From assembly GCA_017306245.1 (NCBI GenBank), contig JAFKIY010000003.1, positions 62,001 through 126,000 on the forward strand: a stretch of 64,000 nucleotides of DNA, read 5' to 3'. The notes below the pieces were generated by a model. The model had not been told where the DNA came from. It searched no databases and saw only the letters and a program-made list of their open reading frames with translations. The position numbers and the translations under genes were made by a program. The number at the start of each line of letters is the position of its first letter. Position 1 is the first letter of the stretch. Shown here in pieces: positions 28,308 through 35,896 of this stretch. This stretch comes from Micrococcales bacterium (lineage in GTDB: Bacteria > Actinomycetota > Actinomycetes > Actinomycetales > Microbacteriaceae).

Positions 28308-28748
28308 TCAGCGGACGACGAACGAGACAGTTTGAGCTGGCAGCAGCGCCTGATGACTCGGGCCGGCGAGTTCGACAACGACGGTATGGTCACCCTGTGA
28401 GAGTCGCATGTTGAGTTCAGGAGTTTGATAGAGCGCGAGCAGCTGCCCGCCGTCGATCGAAACGTGGAGGTGGTCGAGTCCATCCGCGGGGACCCCAATG
28501 GTTGCCCCCTTGAGCGCGACTACGAGGTCGACAGGTGTCGTCACGGTTGAGCCCGCAGTCGGCGAAACGATAGAGAACGAGGTGCCAGGCTCCGCTTGTC
28601 GGAACGTGCCATTCATGATCGCGCTCCCAAGTGCGACCACAGCCACGACGGCAATACCCAACCACAGAATCTGAAGTGGTAATCCGGCACGTTTCTGACT
28701 GGCCCGCTTTTTATTGCCTACACCACTCAGCGAGCTCTTGCGCGCCAT
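28308..28748 (-). CDS. Membrane-anchored extracytoplasmic protein, DUF4399-like
   Basis: A 146-residue protein with a basic N-terminus, one membrane helix (LQILWLGIAVVAVVALGSAI) and a beta-rich ectodomain containing DGLDHLHVSIDGGQL and LSQGDHTVVVELAGPSHQAL. The HxH plus GDHT...H arrangement resembles DUF4399/copper-resistance-like domains that may bind metal through His. The assignment is tentative. Start 28,748 is the second Met of the frame. It is followed directly by the cytochrome b-like gene, suggesting that the two proteins work together at the membrane. A truncated copy is at 18,537-18,749. Confidence 0.65.
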   Translation of the reverse strand: MARKSSLSGVGNKKRASQKRAGLPLQILWLGIAVVAVVALGSAIMNGTFRQAEPGTSFSIVSPTAGSTVTTPVDLVVALKGATIGVPADGLDHLHVSIDGGQLLALYQTPELNMRLSQGDHTVVVELAGPSHQALLPAQTVSFVVR

Positions 28749-29189
28749 CCCATCACCTAACCCATCCACTGTCCACTCTATGTTTCCCCTCGATCGAGTT
28801 CAATTTCATCCGAAAACGAATGTTGCGCCGTCACGGACGCTAGCGCAAGCACACGCTCGCCTTCGAACGGGCCTACGCCTACCCGCTACAGCGTGGAAGG
28901 GGCAATGGCCGACGGGCCACCAAACCCGGATTCACGACTGCCATCACCAAAGATCCGATAGCGGCAGTGGAAACAAGCCCGCCATCCAAAGTGTCCACGC
29001 CGTCAATGAGAAGAACTGCCAGCGCGTTGAAGGCCGGAGTCGTCAATGTCTCCTCATCCAATATGTCGGTGCTGCACGGCTGACTCGATACTGTTGATTG
29101 GATTCGGATAGCATTCTTTCCCACTCGAACCCTGATGACCCACACTTCCTCAACTGGACGAAAGGGCCACTTGCGGTTGGTAACCGGGG
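28749..29189. other. Gene-free stretch
   Basis: About 440 bases between the secreted-protein gene and a glycosyltransferase fragment. The leftward frame has a hydrophobic patch (AFNALAVLLIDGVDTLDGG) but no recognisable domain. Probably debris. Confidence 0.35.
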
Positions 29190-29286
29190 TCATGGTCGGT
29201 CTCGTCTGTGCGGCCAACGCATCCAAACACGCCTGCAACATGATCGCGTCGTTGAGAACCGGGATCACCACAGAGATTGAGGTCAT
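29190..29286 (-). pseudogene. N-terminal fragment of family 2 glycosyltransferase
   Basis: Encodes MTSISVVIPVLNDAIMLQAC followed by LDALAAQTRP, the typical first strand and helix of GT2 glycosyltransferases. The similarity then stops abruptly although the frame continues. The active-site Asp motifs are absent. It is a truncated remnant joined to unrelated DNA. Confidence 0.6.
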
Positions 29287-29340
29287 GTTAGGCACGATCC
29301 TACGGTGACTCGCGCCTGGCGAAACGCCGGACATCAGGAA

Positions 29341-29628
29341 TCAGTTGGACATCCTGGAGATGCGTCTCAGCAGTTTGGCGTTGGCGGCCTCAAGTTCGAG
29401 TACTCGACGTACGCCAGCGAGGTTCACTCCCTCGGCCAGCAGTGCGACGATCTTGCGTAGGACGGTAACGTCATTGTCGCTGTAGCGTCTGGTCCCGCCC
29501 GCCGTCCGGCCGGGCGTAAGCAGCCCTTTTCGTTCGTACAGTCGCAGGGCCTGCTCGCCAGCGCCAGCTAACTCCGCGGCGACGGTGATCCCATAGACGC
29601 CTTTCGCGGCTGCCAAATTCTCAGTCAC
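29341..29628 (-). CDS. MerR-family regulator, HspR-like
   Basis: A 95-residue regulator with an N-terminal MerR helix-turn-helix: GVYGITVAAELAGAGEQALR, LYERKGLLTPGRTAGGTRRY, then VNLAGVRRVLELE. The wording (VAAELAG, SPGRT-like loop, GVNLAG) is that of HspR, the heat-shock repressor of actinobacteria. There is no C-terminal metal-binding Cys. The GTG at 29,628 has GGAG 5 nt upstream. It is divergent from the Hsp20 gene, so it probably controls that gene and itself through the intervening 114 bp. Confidence 0.85.
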   Translation of the reverse strand: MTENLAAAKGVYGITVAAELAGAGEQALRLYERKGLLTPGRTAGGTRRYSDNDVTVLRKIVALLAEGVNLAGVRRVLELEAANAKLLRRISRMSN

Positions 29629-29687
29629 AAATTCTCCAATTTCCCGCTTGAAATTCTGTTTCGTTAGAGTTATAAAAGCTATACCAA

Positions 29688-29705
29688 TCGACATAGATTT
29701 GTCGA
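29688..29705. promoter_or_regulatory. Palindrome between HspR-like and Hsp20 genes
   Basis: Perfect 6-bp arms TCGACA and TGTCGA separated by TAGATT, 37 nt before the Hsp20 start and 59 nt before the regulator start. It does not match the classical HAIR element (CTTGAGT-N7-ACTCAAG). It is the best candidate operator in this interval. Confidence 0.5.
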
Positions 29706-29742
29706 GTGTTCCCAACAAAAGTGAAATGGAGGAGTTCAAGAA

Positions 29743-30183
29743 ATGCTGTTACAACATGACCCGTTCCGCGACCTCGACCGGCTCACGCAGCAGGTTTTCG
29801 GAACAGTTGCCAGACCAAGCGGTATGCCACTGGATGCCTGGCGGGAGGGCGACGACTTCGTCGTCGAACTTGACCTGCCGGGAATCGATACCGAGAAACT
29901 GGATATTGACGTTGAACGCAACATCCTCACGATCCGCGCCGAGCGTCTCAGCAATGTGCCGGACGCCGCCAACATGGTGGCCGCCGAGCGCTCGTGGGGT
30001 GTGTTCAGCCGACAACTGGTTCTTGGCGATGCCCTGGACACCGAGAGGGTTGACGCGGACTACACCGCGGGGGTGCTGAGGCTACGCATCCCGATCGCCG
30101 AACAGGCCAAACCTCGCAAGATCTCGATTGGCAGTAGCGATGCCGTCAGCGGAAGAAAGGAGCACAGAAGGATCAGCGCATAG
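29743..30183 (+). CDS. Small heat shock protein Hsp20 (alpha-crystallin family)
   Basis: A 146-residue chaperone that holds unfolding proteins. It has the alpha-crystallin domain at about residues 28-130 ([45 protein letters not shown] with the IxI-like tail). The N-terminus [16 protein letters not shown] is typical of actinobacterial Hsp20. Strong ribosome site GGAGGAG. It is divergent from an HspR-like repressor. In mycobacteria the related Acr/HspX is a main DosR target, and a DosS/DosR-like pair lies 3 kb to the left. Confidence 0.95.
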   Translation: MLLQHDPFRDLDRLTQQVFGTVARPSGMPLDAWREGDDFVVELDLPGIDTEKLDIDVERNILTIRAERLSNVPDAANMVAAERSWGVFSRQLVLGDALDTERVDADYTAGVLRLRIPIAEQAKPRKISIGSSDAVSGRKEHRRISA

Positions 30184-30213
30184 GACAGAAACCGGAGACA
30201 TGGAGGTATGGAC

Positions 30214-30492
30214 ATGACTTTGTCAGCAACGATCGGTTCCGAGGTAGTGCCCGACATCGAGCAGGACGCACTGGAGGTGCTTTTGCTGGATCAGGCGAGA
30301 GTCGATGCGGAATTCGCGGCAATCATGACCGTCTCCGGCTTCGGCGACCGTATCGGCGTGGCAGTCCTGACGCCTCCGCTGCCAAAACTGGTGCCACTGC
30401 GGCGCGAGCGGGATCCAGTCGTCAGTGCGAACGCCCTGGTGTCGGCAACGCGCACGGAAACAAGGGTGGGGTCACCTCCGAAGTGGAGTTGA
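30214..30492 (+). CDS. Hypothetical protein after Hsp20
   Basis: A 92-residue protein, N-terminus TLSATIGSEVVPDIEQDALE and a middle part VDAEFAAIMTVSGFGDRIGV. No domain recognised. Start 30,214 has GGAGG 7 nt upstream; the ATG at 30,208 is too close to it. It follows Hsp20 by 30 bp and is closed by a strong hairpin, so it is probably the second gene of the Hsp20 operon. Confidence 0.6.
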   Translation: MTLSATIGSEVVPDIEQDALEVLLLDQARVDAEFAAIMTVSGFGDRIGVAVLTPPLPKLVPLRRERDPVVSANALVSATRTETRVGSPPKWS

Positions 30493-30514
30493 GTCAAGAA
30501 CGAACCAGCAACGT

Positions 30515-30543
30515 GCCCGGGGCCCCGATGGAGGGCTCCGGGC
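30515..30543 (+). terminator. Terminator hairpin after Hsp20 operon
   Basis: 11-bp GC stem with one G-T pair (GCCCGGGGCCC against GGGCTCCGGGC) and a 7-nt loop, 22 nt after the stop of the 30,214 gene. A second small stem (CGGGGC/GCCCCG) follows at 30,549-30,566. No T-tract. Confidence 0.65.
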
Positions 30544-30613
30544 GGAACCGGGGCGAATCGGCCCCGAATGAGACTGAAAAGACCCGAATCAGAAATCAAA
30601 GGAGTTGACGACA

Positions 30614-30853
30614 ATGACAATGACGCTTGACCGTCCTCGCAGCGCCGTCACCGAAGCAACACCAACAGTGCGCTGGCACGCTCATCAAGCCGGAGTATGG
30701 GTTGCCTATGAGGCTGATCGGTTCGTCGGCATGGTTGAGGAGTTCTCGAGGAATGGCTTTACCGCGACAACCCGGCTGGGGAAGCACCTCGGGCACTTCC
30801 CCACCCTTGATCAGGCAAAAGCGGCACTCGAACGCTCAGCAATTGAGGATTGA
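30614..30853 (+). CDS. Small hypothetical protein
   Basis: A 79-residue protein (TVRWHAHQAGVWVAYEADRF, VGMVEEFSRNGFTATTRLGK). It is probably a small alpha/beta domain; I do not know the family. GGAG lies 9 nt before the ATG at 30,614. It is 3 bp from the glutaredoxin-like gene and so likely co-transcribed with it. Confidence 0.65.
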   Translation: MTMTLDRPRSAVTEATPTVRWHAHQAGVWVAYEADRFVGMVEEFSRNGFTATTRLGKHLGHFPTLDQAKAALERSAIED

Positions 30854-30856
30854 ACG

Positions 30857-31186
30857 ATGACGTTGGCCATACCGGTGGATGTCGGCCTGTTCGCGCAGTC
30901 GGTTTCTCGCGTACGCACGGCAAGCGCGACGGTGCCAGTGACGGTGTATGGCACCGTCCGGTGCATTCGGACTCATCGAATCCGACACAACCTGGATCGT
31001 GCTGGAATCCACTACCACTACGTCGATCTTGACCTGAACCGAAACAGTCGCCGGGAGCTTCGCATGCTTGCCGGTGACCACTTTGCGACTCCGGTCATCC
31101 GCCTCGACCATGATTGGCTGATCGCACCAACAATTTCTGAGTTGCAGTCGGCATTGAAGAAGCACCCTCTGGACACAACAAGGTAG
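30857..31186 (+). CDS. Glutaredoxin-like protein with single active-site Cys
   Basis: A 109-residue protein. After a 25-residue extension comes a thioredoxin-fold glutaredoxin pattern: VTVYGTVRCIRTHRIRHNLD, YHYVDLDLNRNSRREL, then the cis-Pro region FATPVIRLD and a C-terminal helix. The usual CxxC is CIRT, so only one Cys remains. It may work as a monothiol glutaredoxin or reductase partner, or be an inactive relative. It forms a small operon with the 30,614 gene in the stress cluster. Confidence 0.75.
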   Translation: MTLAIPVDVGLFAQSVSRVRTASATVPVTVYGTVRCIRTHRIRHNLDRAGIHYHYVDLDLNRNSRRELRMLAGDHFATPVIRLDHDWLIAPTISELQSALKKHPLDTTR

Positions 31187-31268
31187 TGGTGCGAAGCATG
31201 TGAGGGCAATTAGCCGAGAGCACCTCGATCAGGGCATCCAGATCGAAGCTGAGCAACCTCGACGACGA

Positions 31269-31937
31269 TCACGAGACTTTGCCGGGCCCATCAACGCCTC
31301 CGGTGCAGGCACCTCCAGGCTCGGGCGCATTGGCACCCCCCCTATATTTCTTCACAAAGTCGGCGAGGCGCCTGTCATCAGCCGATTCGATTTGCAATTG
31401 CACGTTCCAACCGCTCAAAACAATTTTAGAAGGCAAATTTTCGTACGGTGAAACAATGACATACGTTGACGGGAGTTCGGATCTAAGCGTATCCAGTTCG
31501 GTCGCGCCCAGCGACGGGTCGTAGGTCACCCAAATTGCGCCGTGCTCGAGGGAATGGACAGCGTTTTCGTTCGGGACGGGTTGCGTATAGACGCCACAAT
31601 TCAGCCACACCGGGTTGTGCTCTCCGCCTGCCGGCGGGATCTGGTCGTAGGTAATCGGTGTCGTAATGTGACCTGCAGTGTTCTTGAATGTCTGGACGCC
31701 CTCGATTTTGGCGTTCTTCGGAGTTGTCGGTGCAAAAACCACAAACGATATCAAGAGGCTGGCAGCCACCACAGTGACGACAATGCCGCCAATGATGGCA
31801 AGTTTGCGGTTACGGGCATTCTGTTTCTGCCGTCGATGAAATTCCTCAACCTTTCTTGTACGGTTCGCTGCGCGTTGCTGCTTTATTGTGAGGTTCTTGC
31901 TGTCCGGTGTTGGGTCGGATGACCGCGAGGGCGTCAT
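31269..31937 (-). CDS. DUF3105 membrane-anchored protein
   Basis: A 222-residue protein with a basic cytoplasmic N-terminus (about 45 residues), one membrane helix (LAIIGGIVVTVVAASLLISF) and a DUF3105 ectodomain. The ectodomain includes QIPPAGGEHNPVWLNCGVYT, the conserved VPNENAVHSLEHGAIWVTYD, and VIVSPYENLPSKIVLSGWN. The His-rich core suggests metal binding outside the cell. DUF3105 proteins often lie near copper genes (DUF305, CopC types). Function is not established. Confidence 0.92.
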   Translation of the reverse strand: MTPSRSSDPTPDSKNLTIKQQRAANRTRKVEEFHRRQKQNARNRKLAIIGGIVVTVVAASLLISFVVFAPTTPKNAKIEGVQTFKNTAGHITTPITYDQIPPAGGEHNPVWLNCGVYTQPVPNENAVHSLEHGAIWVTYDPSLGATELDTLRSELPSTYVIVSPYENLPSKIVLSGWNVQLQIESADDRRLADFVKKYRGGANAPEPGGACTGGVDGPGKVS

Positions 31938-32164
31938 AGTGTTCCTTTCAAATTGTTTCTACTCGGTGCTTCGATATGGTGAAATCCCGCCGCCAGAACT
32001 TGCGTGTGCGGGTAACGCTGGGGTTTTTCCTTCTCACCGCTCAGTAGCAATGTGGCGATGAGCGAGTTCTTCGCTGCTGAAGAAGTGTCAAGGGTTGGGA
32101 CAATTGCCGTTGCCCAAACAACGTGTTGAGATACCCGGGGCGCCAGCGGGCACTCAATGTCACA
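31938..32164. other. Intergenic stretch between convergent-free neighbours
   Basis: About 227 bases holding the promoter of the leftward DUF3105 gene and the 3' side of the DUF6153 gene. Nothing else recognised. Confidence 0.35.
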
Positions 32165-32623
32165 TCAGGTTCTACTGATGCAAAGGATGGAAAGCGACGG
32201 CGGCCTAAGCTGAGCAACATGCCGTGCGACGGCAGCGGAAACGCACGTCAGCGGCGCTGGGACAATGTGGGGAGAGCGCCGCCGAGACAGGAACATTGTG
32301 AGGCCGGCCGCAATCGTGCCGATCGCGCACATCACACCGAACATGAGCCCGTCAAGTTGGCACACGCCGTCACACACTGGCACCGACGCTGGGACGGTCG
32401 AAACTTCCGAAGACGTCCACTGCGCCGTTACTGGTGCCGACGCTGTGGCATCGAAAATCGCGTGTGTATGCCCCTCTGCCGGTGTTCCCGCAGAGGTCGT
32501 CACAAACGAGTGCATGGCCAGCAGGCCAAACAACGCCGTGGCGAGTGCAAGAAGAGCGAACAGAGCCGGCCGATGTCGAGCGAGATGAGCACGCGACGAG
32601 GAATGAGTCGCCCTGACGTTCAT
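32165..32623 (-). CDS. DUF6153-like small membrane protein
   Basis: A 152-residue protein: N-terminal helix (RPALFALLALATALFGLLAM), an extracytoplasmic part with His and two Cys (VPVCDGVCQLDGLMFGVMC), and a second helix ending SRRRSPH. The pattern fits DUF6153 proteins of actinobacteria. Start 32,623 has a GGTGGG just upstream; the frame is open further upstream across the M23 gene, but that part is antisense noise. Its promoter and first codons share homology with 18,720-18,800. Confidence 0.7.
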   Translation of the reverse strand: MNVRATHSSSRAHLARHRPALFALLALATALFGLLAMHSFVTTSAGTPAEGHTHAIFDATASAPVTAQWTSSEVSTVPASVPVCDGVCQLDGLMFGVMCAIGTIAAGLTMFLSRRRSPHIVPAPLTCVSAAVARHVAQLRPPSLSILCISRT

Positions 32624-32700
32624 CCCACCAACCTTTCGCGGAGCACGCAACGGACAATACCCTAACCCAAGAATGGCCACCTCGCCCTGGCAATCACAGC

Positions 32701-33894
32701 CTATCCAAGCGCGATGCCCCGATTCTGCATGAATGGTGACGGGTCGGCCGCCCTGCCGCCCGGCCGAACCTCGAAATGCAAGTGGCATCCGGTAGAGGCA
32801 CCGGTGGTACCCGTCCGAGCGATCATCTGTCCAGCGGACACCACCTGTCCGCGGGAGACAAGTCGACCCCCATTGACTATGTGGGCATATCCAGTCTGCA
32901 CACCATTGCCGTGATCGATGAGAATCCAGTTTCCGTAACTGCCGTAGTACCCCGAATACACCACTCGGCCAGCAGTCGCCGCATAAATAGGCACATTGCA
33001 CCCTCCAGCAAGGTCGATTCCGGTGTGCAGACGATACGTCCCGTATACCGGGTGCACCCGGTAACCGAACGGGCTGCTGATCCGGCCAGATGTTGGCTTT
33101 GCCCAACCGCTGTCTGCGACCAACCCCGCCGGGCCAGCCGCGTTTTCACGAGCTTTTCGCTCCGCTGCCCTCGCAGCCTCGCCTGCGGTATAGTCGCGCT
33201 CAGTCGCCGCGCGCTTGTCGATCAATACGGACAGCTGCGCCTCAAGTTCCGTCTGGTGGAGGGTCTGCGTCGTCAACGCAGCGTCCGCGGCGTCGGCGGC
33301 CTCCTGTGCGTCGGCGAGCGATCGCTCGGCGTCGGCGCGCAGGCTCTCCCGCTCGTCCCTCGCGACATCGGCCTGGTTCGTCAGCGCCAGAGCAGCATTC
33401 CGGTCCCGGACGGCCCGAGCGAACATGGCTTCGGAAGATTGCGCGATCTTGTCCGCGAAACCTAACCGGGACAGCAGATCCTCAGCGCCTCCGGGATTCG
33501 CCAGTAGAGCTGTCGTGAGGTCACCGCCGCCGACGCGCGATTTCGCGACAGTCATCTGCGCGACACGAATCTGAGACTCCTGGGCCGCAGACGCTGCTGT
33601 ATCTGCTTGCTGCAGCAGCTTGTCGGCTCTCATCGCCGATTCCTGAAACTTCGCGTCCGCGTCCTCGTATTTGGCACCCTTTTCCAGAGCAATGGTTGCG
33701 GCCTGCTCCGCCTTTGTCGTCAGCGCGGCAATCTGTAGTTGAATCTGCCTAACAAGGGTCTTCGCCGCATTCTCCGATGCCCGGGCACGCTCGACTTCTG
33801 ACCAGGTGGGATACTCGGCCGCCCATACGGCCTCATCGGTCGCCGCAGTAATGAATCCGCTGCTGAGCAGGGCGAGGAGCACGATACCGACCAC
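32701..33894 (-). CDS. Secreted M23 family peptidase with coiled-coil stalk
   Basis: A 397-residue exported endopeptidase for peptidoglycan cross-links. Hydrophobic N-terminus (MVGIVLLALLSSGFITAA), then about 230 residues of Ala/Glu-rich coiled coil (like EnvC/RipA stalks). The LytM domain follows: GRISSPFGYRVHPVYGTYRL, HTGIDLAGGC (zinc His and Asp), GYAHIVNGGRLVSRGQ and GCHLHFEVRPGG (HxH). All zinc ligands are present. GTG at 33,894 is the start; the frame upstream stays open and basic without a better start codon. Confidence 0.92.
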   Translation of the reverse strand: MVGIVLLALLSSGFITAATDEAVWAAEYPTWSEVERARASENAAKTLVRQIQLQIAALTTKAEQAATIALEKGAKYEDADAKFQESAMRADKLLQQADTAASAAQESQIRVAQMTVAKSRVGGGDLTTALLANPGGAEDLLSRLGFADKIAQSSEAMFARAVRDRNAALALTNQADVARDERESLRADAERSLADAQEAADAADAALTTQTLHQTELEAQLSVLIDKRAATERDYTAGEAARAAERKARENAAGPAGLVADSGWAKPTSGRISSPFGYRVHPVYGTYRLHTGIDLAGGCNVPIYAATAGRVVYSGYYGSYGNWILIDHGNGVQTGYAHIVNGGRLVSRGQVVSAGQMIARTGTTGASTGCHLHFEVRPGGRAADPSPFMQNRGIALG

Positions 33895-34239
33895 GTGCGG
33901 GCGCGCATGATTGGGCCTTGTGGTGTTGCGCCGTGAAATGGCTCTGCCTTTCTCATGGTGGCTTCGCCGCCTCAGGCAGCCACTCGGTCAACTCGGCCCA
34001 ATCCTAGGCGGGCGAATGTCGAGATCTGTGTAGCCGCATCGACCTTGCCGATATTTCATCTGGCCAATTGCATCTCGTCCGAAATCGAGGGACGAAGCAG
34101 GAGTACACAAGGAGGACATCGACTTTCAGCGGGGCGAGATATTTCAGGTGATGGATTCTCTTACCCGAGACCATTAGTCTCTATGCTTGAAATCGCGAGT
34201 GGGGGTGCGGGACCCATGCCCACCGCAGAGGAGATTTCA
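33895..34239. other. Divergent upstream region of M23 peptidase and hypothetical gene
   Basis: About 345 bases. On the minus strand a hairpin GTGGCT...AGCCAC precedes the peptidase. I considered a c-di-AMP riboswitch but could not match its conserved segments. On the plus strand GAGGAG at 34,228-34,233 is the ribosome site of the next gene. Confidence 0.4.
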
Positions 34240-34656
34240 ATGCGACATCACCAAAAATCCAAACGTGAGACTGGGGCGCAGAACGCTGGCATGATTGCCG
34301 TCCTCTCTCACATCGACAGCGCCGGTTTCCATGGTATTGATATGGCACTCCATGAAGCTCAGACTTCAATCGATCCCATCTGGTCGGGGATCGCCCGCAA
34401 CGCGAGGATCGCGGTGGCAGCGACCGTCTGGCCGGAGAAAGTTCGCGCAAAGGCAGAAAGGTTCACTGCAACAGCCGGACAATTGGCTGTGGCTCTCGAG
34501 CAGGGAGATGCGAAAGCGGCCGCCGATCACGCGCGAGAGGCCCATGGAGCTCAGCATGGCCTCAGTAGTGCAGGTTGGAACTACCTGGCAGGCATTGCAG
34601 GTATTCAAGGGGTAGACGGCTCCCAGGAACACGGAGACCCGCGCCACACGCAGTAG
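34240..34656 (+). CDS. Hypothetical helical protein
   Basis: A 138-residue soluble, mostly helical protein (GMIAVLSHIDSAGFHGIDMA, ERFTATAGQLAVALEQGDAK, AAADHAREAHGAQHGLSSAG). Several His residues lie in predicted helices, which could bind metal. No domain recognised. The ATG at 34,240 has GAGGAG at good spacing. It stands alone between the M23 gene and the MerR gene. Confidence 0.6.
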   Translation: MRHHQKSKRETGAQNAGMIAVLSHIDSAGFHGIDMALHEAQTSIDPIWSGIARNARIAVAATVWPEKVRAKAERFTATAGQLAVALEQGDAKAAADHAREAHGAQHGLSSAGWNYLAGIAGIQGVDGSQEHGDPRHTQ

Positions 34657-35076
34657 CTGGCCGGGGCAGTGGGATGCTGCCGACGCTCAGAGCACGTCCG
34701 AGTGTCGTGCGTCGTGTGGTGGATATAGTCGTGAATATATCAACGACGCCTTTCGCGTTCCATCCACGGCGCTTCTGTACTCCCTGTCCACGATATGGGT
34801 GGCGGCGATCGGCAAGTACGAGAAGCGCTTTACCCTTCCGTTGCCAACAAATGTCTAAACGAATAGGTCAAGGAGGCTCGTGGGCGCGCACGGAAGTGCG
34901 GACACGCCTATCAAAGCGCTCGCCTCTTCGCCCAAGTGCTGAATGGCGGACTCGTCGTAGTCCCGGTGCCCGCAGACAGTCTGCCCGGTTCGGGCAGCAG
35001 CCCGAAGGGTTCGCACTTTTTGATGTGGGCCGTTCTTCGCCTGCTGGCCCGCCAATGTGCCGGTCCTGGGTCCGTG
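34657..35076. other. Gene-free stretch downstream of MerR gene
   Basis: About 420 bases. One plus-strand frame around 34,737-34,857 (YINDAFRVPSTALLYSLSTI) reads like a gene fragment but matches nothing I know. No terminator seen. Confidence 0.35.
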
Positions 35077-35475
35077 TCAGGGGGCGTTTTCGATGATGTG
35101 GCAGATGACTGCTTCTTGCCCTTGGGCGTGGCCGTCGCGGGCGGTTTTCCGCGCCCGCACCAGTGTGCTGCGTAGGCGTTTGAGGTCGGCCATGGTCTGG
35201 TCGAGCCGTTCGATGTGGGAGTCGAGCAGTGCGGTGACTCTTCCGCAGGGCACGGCGCCGTGGCGTTGGAGGTCAAGCACGTCCGCGATCTCCTCCAGGG
35301 TGAGGTCTAAGGCTTTGGCCTGGCGGATGAATTGGAGGACATCGACGTCCTCCTTGGTGAAGATCCGGTATCCGGAGGCGGTTCTGTCCGCGGGAGGCAG
35401 GAGTCCTTTGGATTCCCATAGCCGCACGGCTTTGGGGGTGACCCGTGTCGCGCTGGCCGCTTGTCCCACCTTCAT
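35077..35475 (-). CDS. MerR-family heavy-metal-responsive regulator
   Basis: A 132-residue MerR regulator: helix-turn-helix VGQAASATRVTPKAVRLWES, GLLPPADRTASGYRIF, dimer helix, C77 in AVPCGRV and a C-terminal Cys in AVICHIIENA. A Cys at 77 is typical of sensors of divalent metals (ZntR/CadR/MerR), while Cu(I) sensors have Ser there. The start at 35,475 is preceded by AGGAAAGGAAG. It is divergent from the HMA/P-type ATPase operon and sits next to a MerR-type promoter that it should activate. Confidence 0.88.
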   Translation of the reverse strand: MKVGQAASATRVTPKAVRLWESKGLLPPADRTASGYRIFTKEDVDVLQFIRQAKALDLTLEEIADVLDLQRHGAVPCGRVTALLDSHIERLDQTMADLKRLRSTLVRARKTARDGHAQGQEAVICHIIENAP

Positions 35476-35533
35476 TTCGGACTTCCTTTCCTGCATGTTT
35501 GCTTCGGGCCCAAAAGATCTGACTCCCGAACAC

Positions 35534-35565
35534 TTGACTTTGCCCTTAGGTCAAAGTTTTAGCAT
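35534..35565 (+). promoter_or_regulatory. MerR-type promoter/operator of HMA-ATPase operon
   Basis: TTGACT (35,534-35,539) and TAGCAT (35,560-35,565) as -35 and -10 boxes separated by 20 bp. The overlong spacer contains the near-perfect dyad CTTTGCCCTTAGGTCAAAG (35,538-35,556). This is the standard layout of promoters that MerR proteins activate by twisting the DNA. Confidence 0.85.
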
Positions 35566-35611
35566 AGGTTCATCGAGGCCAACAGTCCTCGGCGTGATGA
35601 GGAGATTCAGC

Positions 35612-35896
35612 ATGGACAACAACACTGACACCAACAGGGCAGCCGGACCGGCGCTGGTCACCTTGCAGGTGGAGGGGATGTCCTGCACCGGGTGTGAACA
35701 CCGGATCGGCAACACCCTGCGCCGCGTCGAGGGGGTGCGGGGCGCCGCCGCCGACCACACCACCGGGCGGGTTCTGGTCCGCGTGCGCCCTGGAGTGGAA
35801 CCGGAAGCGCTGGCCGCGAAAATTGCGGCGGCTGGGTACACGGTGACCGACACGGAGACAAGAACGGATACGGGCACCGGAGAGGACCCACGGTGA
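35612..35896 (+). CDS. HMA-domain metallochaperone
   Basis: A 94-residue protein with an HMA domain: VTLQVEGMSCTGCEHRIGNT contains the CxxC metal site, followed by RRVEGVRGA and AAKIAAAGYTVTD. Probably a cytoplasmic chaperone handing metal to the ATPase encoded next. GAGGAG lies 7-8 nt before the ATG at 35,612. Its stop overlaps the GTG start of the ATPase by 4 nt. Confidence 0.9.
   Translation: MDNNTDTNRAAGPALVTLQVEGMSCTGCEHRIGNTLRRVEGVRGAAADHTTGRVLVRVRPGVEPEALAAKIAAAGYTVTDTETRTDTGTGEDPR

Noticed and set aside
33895..34140. c-di-AMP (ydaO) riboswitch upstream of the M23 peptidase
   Set aside because: Expected from the gene type and a GTGGCT/AGCCAC hairpin is present, but I could not align the conserved core segments.
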